Notes under the pieces: generated by a model
What the model saw: the letters and a program-made list of their open reading frames with translations, nothing else
Told to the model about the DNA's origin: nothing
Database searches by the model: none
In this document: positions 11,709 through 14,081 of the stretch, piece after piece
How the letters are laid out: each line of letters starts with the position of its first letter
Position numbering within the stretch: position 1 is the stretch's first letter
Program-made: the position numbers and the translations under genes
Assembly (NCBI GenBank): GCA_964517175.1
Contig: CAZFBU010000118.1
Location: 1-14,081 of the forward strand
Direction of reading: 5' to 3'
DNA length: 14,081 nt
Source: JADJNW01 sp964517175
Lineage (GTDB): Bacteria; Bacteroidota; Bacteroidia; Chitinophagales; Saprospiraceae

Positions 11709-12704
11709 GTGGAGCGCGGGGACGAAGTGGTGGGTTTGGATGTGATCAATGACTATTACGATGTCAACTTGAAATACGCCCGTTTGCAAGAGGCAGGCAT
11801 TCCCAAAGATAAAATCGAGTACGGCAAAACGATTACCAGTGAAAAAAATGCAAATTACCGTTTCGTGAAAATAGCCTTGGAGGATCAGGAAGCAATGGAC
11901 TCATTATTTGCAACGGAGCAATTCGATATAGTTTGCAATCTCGCGGCGCAGCCAGGGGTTCGTTATAGCCTCGAAAATCCTCGGGCATACGTAAATAGCA
12001 ATATCGTTGGTTTTGTCAATCTGCTCGAAGGTTGTCGGCATCACCAGGTAAAGCATTTCGTGTATGCTAGCAGTTCCAGCGTATATGGTTTGAATGAAAA
12101 TATCCCTTTTTCTACAAGTGATAATGTCGATCATCCCGTGTCGCTGTACGCGGCAAGCAAGAAAAGCAACGAATTGATGGCGCATACCTACAGCCATTTG
12201 TTTGATCTGCCGACTACGGGTTTGCGCTTTTTCACGGTTTATGGTCCCTGGGGTCGACCAGATATGGCGTATTTTTTATTTGCCAATGCAATTGAGAACG
12301 GCCAGCCGATCCAAGTATTCAACAACGGCGACATGATGCGTGATTTCACCTACATTGATGACATCGTCGAAGGGATCGTGCGTGTGTTGGATCATCCGCC
12401 GAGTGGCGATAAAGATTGGGATGGCAAAGCCCCGAATCCGGCAAGTTCACCAGCACCATATAAGGTTTATAATATTGGTAATCAGCAGCCGGTGCAATTA
12501 ATGGAATTTATTGAGGCAATTGAAGACATTTTAGGGCAGAAAGCCCGGAAAGAAATGTTGCCGATGCAACCGGGCGATGTGAAAATGACTTATGCGGATG
12601 TATCTGACCTGGTCAGGGATTTTGATTATAAACCAGCGACGACGGTGCGGGAGGGGATTGAGGAATTTATTTTCTGGTATCAATCTTTTTATCAGAATAA
12701 TTGA
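11709..12704 (+). CDS. NAD-dependent epimerase, UDP-glucuronate 4-epimerase-like (5' end in gap)
   Basis: This is an extended short-chain dehydrogenase that probably interconverts UDP-GlcA and UDP-GalA, a nucleotide-sugar supply step for polysaccharide synthesis. The 331 visible residues start within the Rossmann fold at VERGDEVVGLDVINDYYDVNLKYARL; the TGxxGFIG motif and start codon are in the gap, so the GTG at 11709 is not the real start. Visible landmarks are NLAAQPGVRYSLENPRAYVNSNIVGFVNLLE, YASSSSVYG, the catalytic YAASK (Tyr and Lys), TGLRFFTVYGPWGRPDMAYFLF and the substrate region NNGDMMRDFTYIDDIVEGI. The RYSLENP and WGRPDMA blocks are typical of the LpsL/Cap1J/plant GAE group rather than GalE. 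It could also act on an N-acetylated uronic acid in this pathway setting. Confidence 0.88.
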   Translation: MERGDEVVGLDVINDYYDVNLKYARLQEAGIPKDKIEYGKTITSEKNANYRFVKIALEDQEAMDSLFATEQFDIVCNLAAQPGVRYSLENPRAYVNSNIVGFVNLLEGCRHHQVKHFVYASSSSVYGLNENIPFSTSDNVDHPVSLYAASKKSNELMAHTYSHLFDLPTTGLRFFTVYGPWGRPDMAYFLFANAIENGQPIQVFNNGDMMRDFTYIDDIVEGIVRVLDHPPSGDKDWDGKAPNPASSPAPYKVYNIGNQQPVQLMEFIEAIEDILGQKARKEMLPMQPGDVKMTYADVSDLVRDFDYKPATTVREGIEEFIFWYQSFYQNN

Positions 12705-12715
12705 AGTAGAACTTT

Positions 12716-12743
12716 TTTGCCCGTTAGAGAAGTTATATCTTTA
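12716..12743 (+). promoter_or_regulatory. possible weak promoter for the DUF433/DUF5615 pair
   Basis: TTTG at 12716-12719 and TATCTTTA at 12736-12743 approximate the Bacteroidota promoter, but the spacer is 16 instead of 19-21 and the last base of the -7 box differs. The ATG follows after 4 bases. It could be background in A/T-rich DNA. Confidence 0.3.
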
Positions 12744-12747
12744 AAAA

Positions 12748-12984
12748 ATGATTGACTATCAGAAATATATCACCATCGAGCCCGGAAAACGTAGTGGCCA
12801 GCCCTGCATCCGGGGAATGCGCATCACTGTTTACGATATTCTGAGCTATCTTGCTGCGGGCATGACGATGGAAGAAATTTTAGAGGATTTTCCTCAATTA
12901 ACATCGGAAGATATACTGGCATCCTTAGCTTATGCCGCCGATGCCGAAAAAAATAAACTGGTTCTGGTCAGTTCGGCTGTTTAA
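12748..12984 (+). CDS. DUF433 family protein, probable antitoxin
   Basis: The 78-residue protein has the hallmark DUF433 segment (about 8-35: ITIEPGKRSGQPCIRGMRITVYDIL) followed by LAAGMTMEEILEDFPQLTSEDILASLAYAADAEK, a small helical DNA-binding-like fold related to the VapB/AbrB-independent antitoxins. It pairs with the DUF5615 gene 6 bases downstream; such pairs are widely regarded as type II toxin-antitoxin modules in cyanobacteria and Bacteroidota, with the DUF433 member as antitoxin and autorepressor. That role is established for few members and is inferred here. The pair separates two polysaccharide genes. Confidence 0.88.
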   Translation: MIDYQKYITIEPGKRSGQPCIRGMRITVYDILSYLAAGMTMEEILEDFPQLTSEDILASLAYAADAEKNKLVLVSSAV

Positions 12985-12990
12985 TCCCTT

Positions 12991-13320
12991 ATGTTTCTGA
13001 TTGACAATAATTTATCTCCAAGAATAGCTGACCAAATAAAGGACTCTTTTCCAGGCTGTCAGCACGTTTTTTCTTTGGGTATGGATCAAGTTTCTGACGA
13101 AGCGGTATTTAGATATGCTCAAGATAATGGCTTTGCTATTCTCACAAAAGACGCGGATTTTTATCACTTACTCAACAAATATGGTCATCCACCTAAGGTC
13201 GTGTGGATTAGAAGTGGTAACGTGACTACAAAATATATTATTGAACTTTTGACGCATAATAATGTATCGATCAATGAATTTCTATCATCATCTCCGGCAG
13301 GAATACTGGAATTATATTAA
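12991..13320 (+). CDS. DUF5615 PIN-like protein, probable toxin
   Basis: The 109-residue protein begins FLIDNNLSPRIADQI with Asp5 at the first acidic position of PIN-like nucleases. It continues with HVFSLGMDQVSDEAVFRYAQDNGFAILTKDADF (Asp36 and the TKDADF motif, Asp54/Asp56) and VVWIRSGNVTT, all typical of the DUF5615/Mut7-C related PIN-like group. It would act as an RNase toxin controlled by the DUF433 partner. All the expected acidic residues are present, so it looks intact. The stop is 3 bases before the phosphatase ATG, which is close enough for shared transcription with the capsule gene. Confidence 0.88.
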   Translation: MFLIDNNLSPRIADQIKDSFPGCQHVFSLGMDQVSDEAVFRYAQDNGFAILTKDADFYHLLNKYGHPPKVVWIRSGNVTTKYIIELLTHNNVSINEFLSSSPAGILELY

Positions 13321-13323
13321 AGA

Positions 13324-14081
13324 ATGATCTCCTTTTTCAAAAAATCATCACCCAAACTCATCTCCGACTTCGCCCACTTGCAGGTCGATATTCATTCGCA
13401 TTTGATACCGGGCATTGACGACGGAGCAGATAGTCTGGAGACATCATTGGCGCTCATACAACGACTACATGGCTTAGGGTATAAAAAACTGATTACCACG
13501 CCGCACATCATGTCAGATTTGTATCCGAATACGCGGGAAGATATTTTGGGTGGATTGGAACGAGTAAGGAAAGCCGTGAAAGAGGCAGGCATCCCAATCA
13601 AAATTGACGTCGCTGCCGAATATTATATGGACGAGCAATTCGAGGACTTGATCAAAGATGCCGATTTATTAACCCTTCCAGGCAATCGCGTGCTGGTGGA
13701 AATGTCGTTTGTTTCGGAGCCGCCAAATCTGTTTCATCATATTTTCAAATTGCAAACCAAAGGTTACAAACCCATATTGGCGCATCCCGAGCGATACATT
13801 TTTCTGAAAAAGAATTTTAATCAATATCAGCGCCTTAAAGAATACGGCTGCGAATTTCAGCTAAACATCCTGTCTTTGACCGGCTATTATGGGAAACCGA
13901 CGCAGGAATTGGCGCTTAAGCTCCTGAAAAACAAGATGATTGACTATCTCGGCACCGATTTGCATCACGAGCGCCACGCCGAGCGCCTGGAGCAGGTGTT
14001 CCAGGATAAAAATGCCCTGTACGCGCTAGCCGATCATGAATTTGCAAACGCCAGTCTGCTGGAAACACCTGATGTAGCGAA
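13324..14081 (+). CDS. CpsB/YwqE-like tyrosine-protein phosphatase, PHP domain (runs off the right edge)
   Basis: The frame starts at ATG 13324 and is still open after 252 codons at the window end; family members are about 245-260 residues, so it is nearly complete. PHP-domain metal-binding motifs are in place: VDIHSHLIPGIDDGA (residues about 20-35), TTPHIMSD, VAAEYYMDEQF, LVEMSF, LAHPERYIF and GTDLHHE. Such phosphatases remove phosphate from Tyr-rich tails of Wzc/CapB-type kinases that drive polysaccharide export, and in Bacteroidota they usually lie within capsule or exopolysaccharide loci. The gene follows the toxin gene by 3 bases, suggesting the TA pair was inserted into, or captured by, this operon. 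Confidence 0.92.
   Translation, partial: MISFFKKSSPKLISDFAHLQVDIHSHLIPGIDDGADSLETSLALIQRLHGLGYKKLITTPHIMSDLYPNTREDILGGLERVRKAVKEAGIPIKIDVAAEYYMDEQFEDLIKDADLLTLPGNRVLVEMSFVSEPPNLFHHIFKLQTKGYKPILAHPERYIFLKKNFNQYQRLKEYGCEFQLNILSLTGYYGKPTQELALKLLKNKMIDYLGTDLHHERHAERLEQVFQDKNALYALADHEFANASLLETPDVA

Noticed and set aside
10544..11752. 402-residue CysN
   Set aside because: The last residues come from reading through N into the epimerase in the wrong frame.

Overview
The window is part of a surface-polysaccharide locus from a member of the Bacteroidota, probably a Saprospiria/Cytophaga-type environmental bacterium (draft or metagenome assembly). The assignment rests on a TTTG-N21-TAnnTTTG promoter, the scarcity of Shine-Dalgarno sequences, a UpxY-type antiterminator, XisH/XisI and DUF433/DUF5615 pairs, and short periodic repeats between genes. 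Three runs of exactly 100 N (6914-7013, 9410-9509, 11609-11708) are scaffold gaps of nominal length.

Layout. 1-607: end of xisH and all of xisI. 616-1851: queA (queuosine tRNA modification). 1881-2471: a well-formed Bacteroidota promoter, a 21-bp inverted repeat touching the ATG, and a winged-helix/nucleotidyltransferase-fold regulator that appears to open the polysaccharide locus. 2573-8460: four enzymes matching the Pseudomonas WbpA-B-D-E route, in the order wbpE, wbpA, (upxY), wbpD, wbpB. Together they would convert UDP-GlcNAc to UDP-2,3-diacetamido-2,3-dideoxyglucuronic acid. 8463-11608: DUF2061 membrane protein, cysC, cysD and cysN (cut by a gap), which make APS/PAPS, the sulfate donor for cysteine synthesis or for sulfation of a glycan. 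11709-12704: a UDP-glucuronate 4-epimerase-like enzyme lacking its N-terminus. 12748-13320: a DUF433/DUF5615 toxin-antitoxin-like pair. 13324-end: a CpsB/YwqE-type PHP tyrosine phosphatase, typical of capsule export control. All genes are on the + strand and mostly closely spaced. No gene-free stretch exceeds 300 bases.

The most unusual feature is two four-helix-bundle genes (23S-rRNA-IVP/Avd-like family) placed directly in front of wbpD and wbpB. Each is flanked by short-period (7-8 nt) repeats in inverted orientation. The first runs in frame into the acetyltransferase with no stop and no ATG/GTG in between. The right arm of the second ends inside the TTG start codon of wbpB. Similar periodic repeats occur between wbpA and upxY, inside queA, and at the cysC/cysD junction. 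A separate triple hairpin repeat with compensatory changes lies between cysD and cysN. I read these as a possible family of small four-helix-bundle cassettes that land at gene starts; this is inference from sequence layout only.
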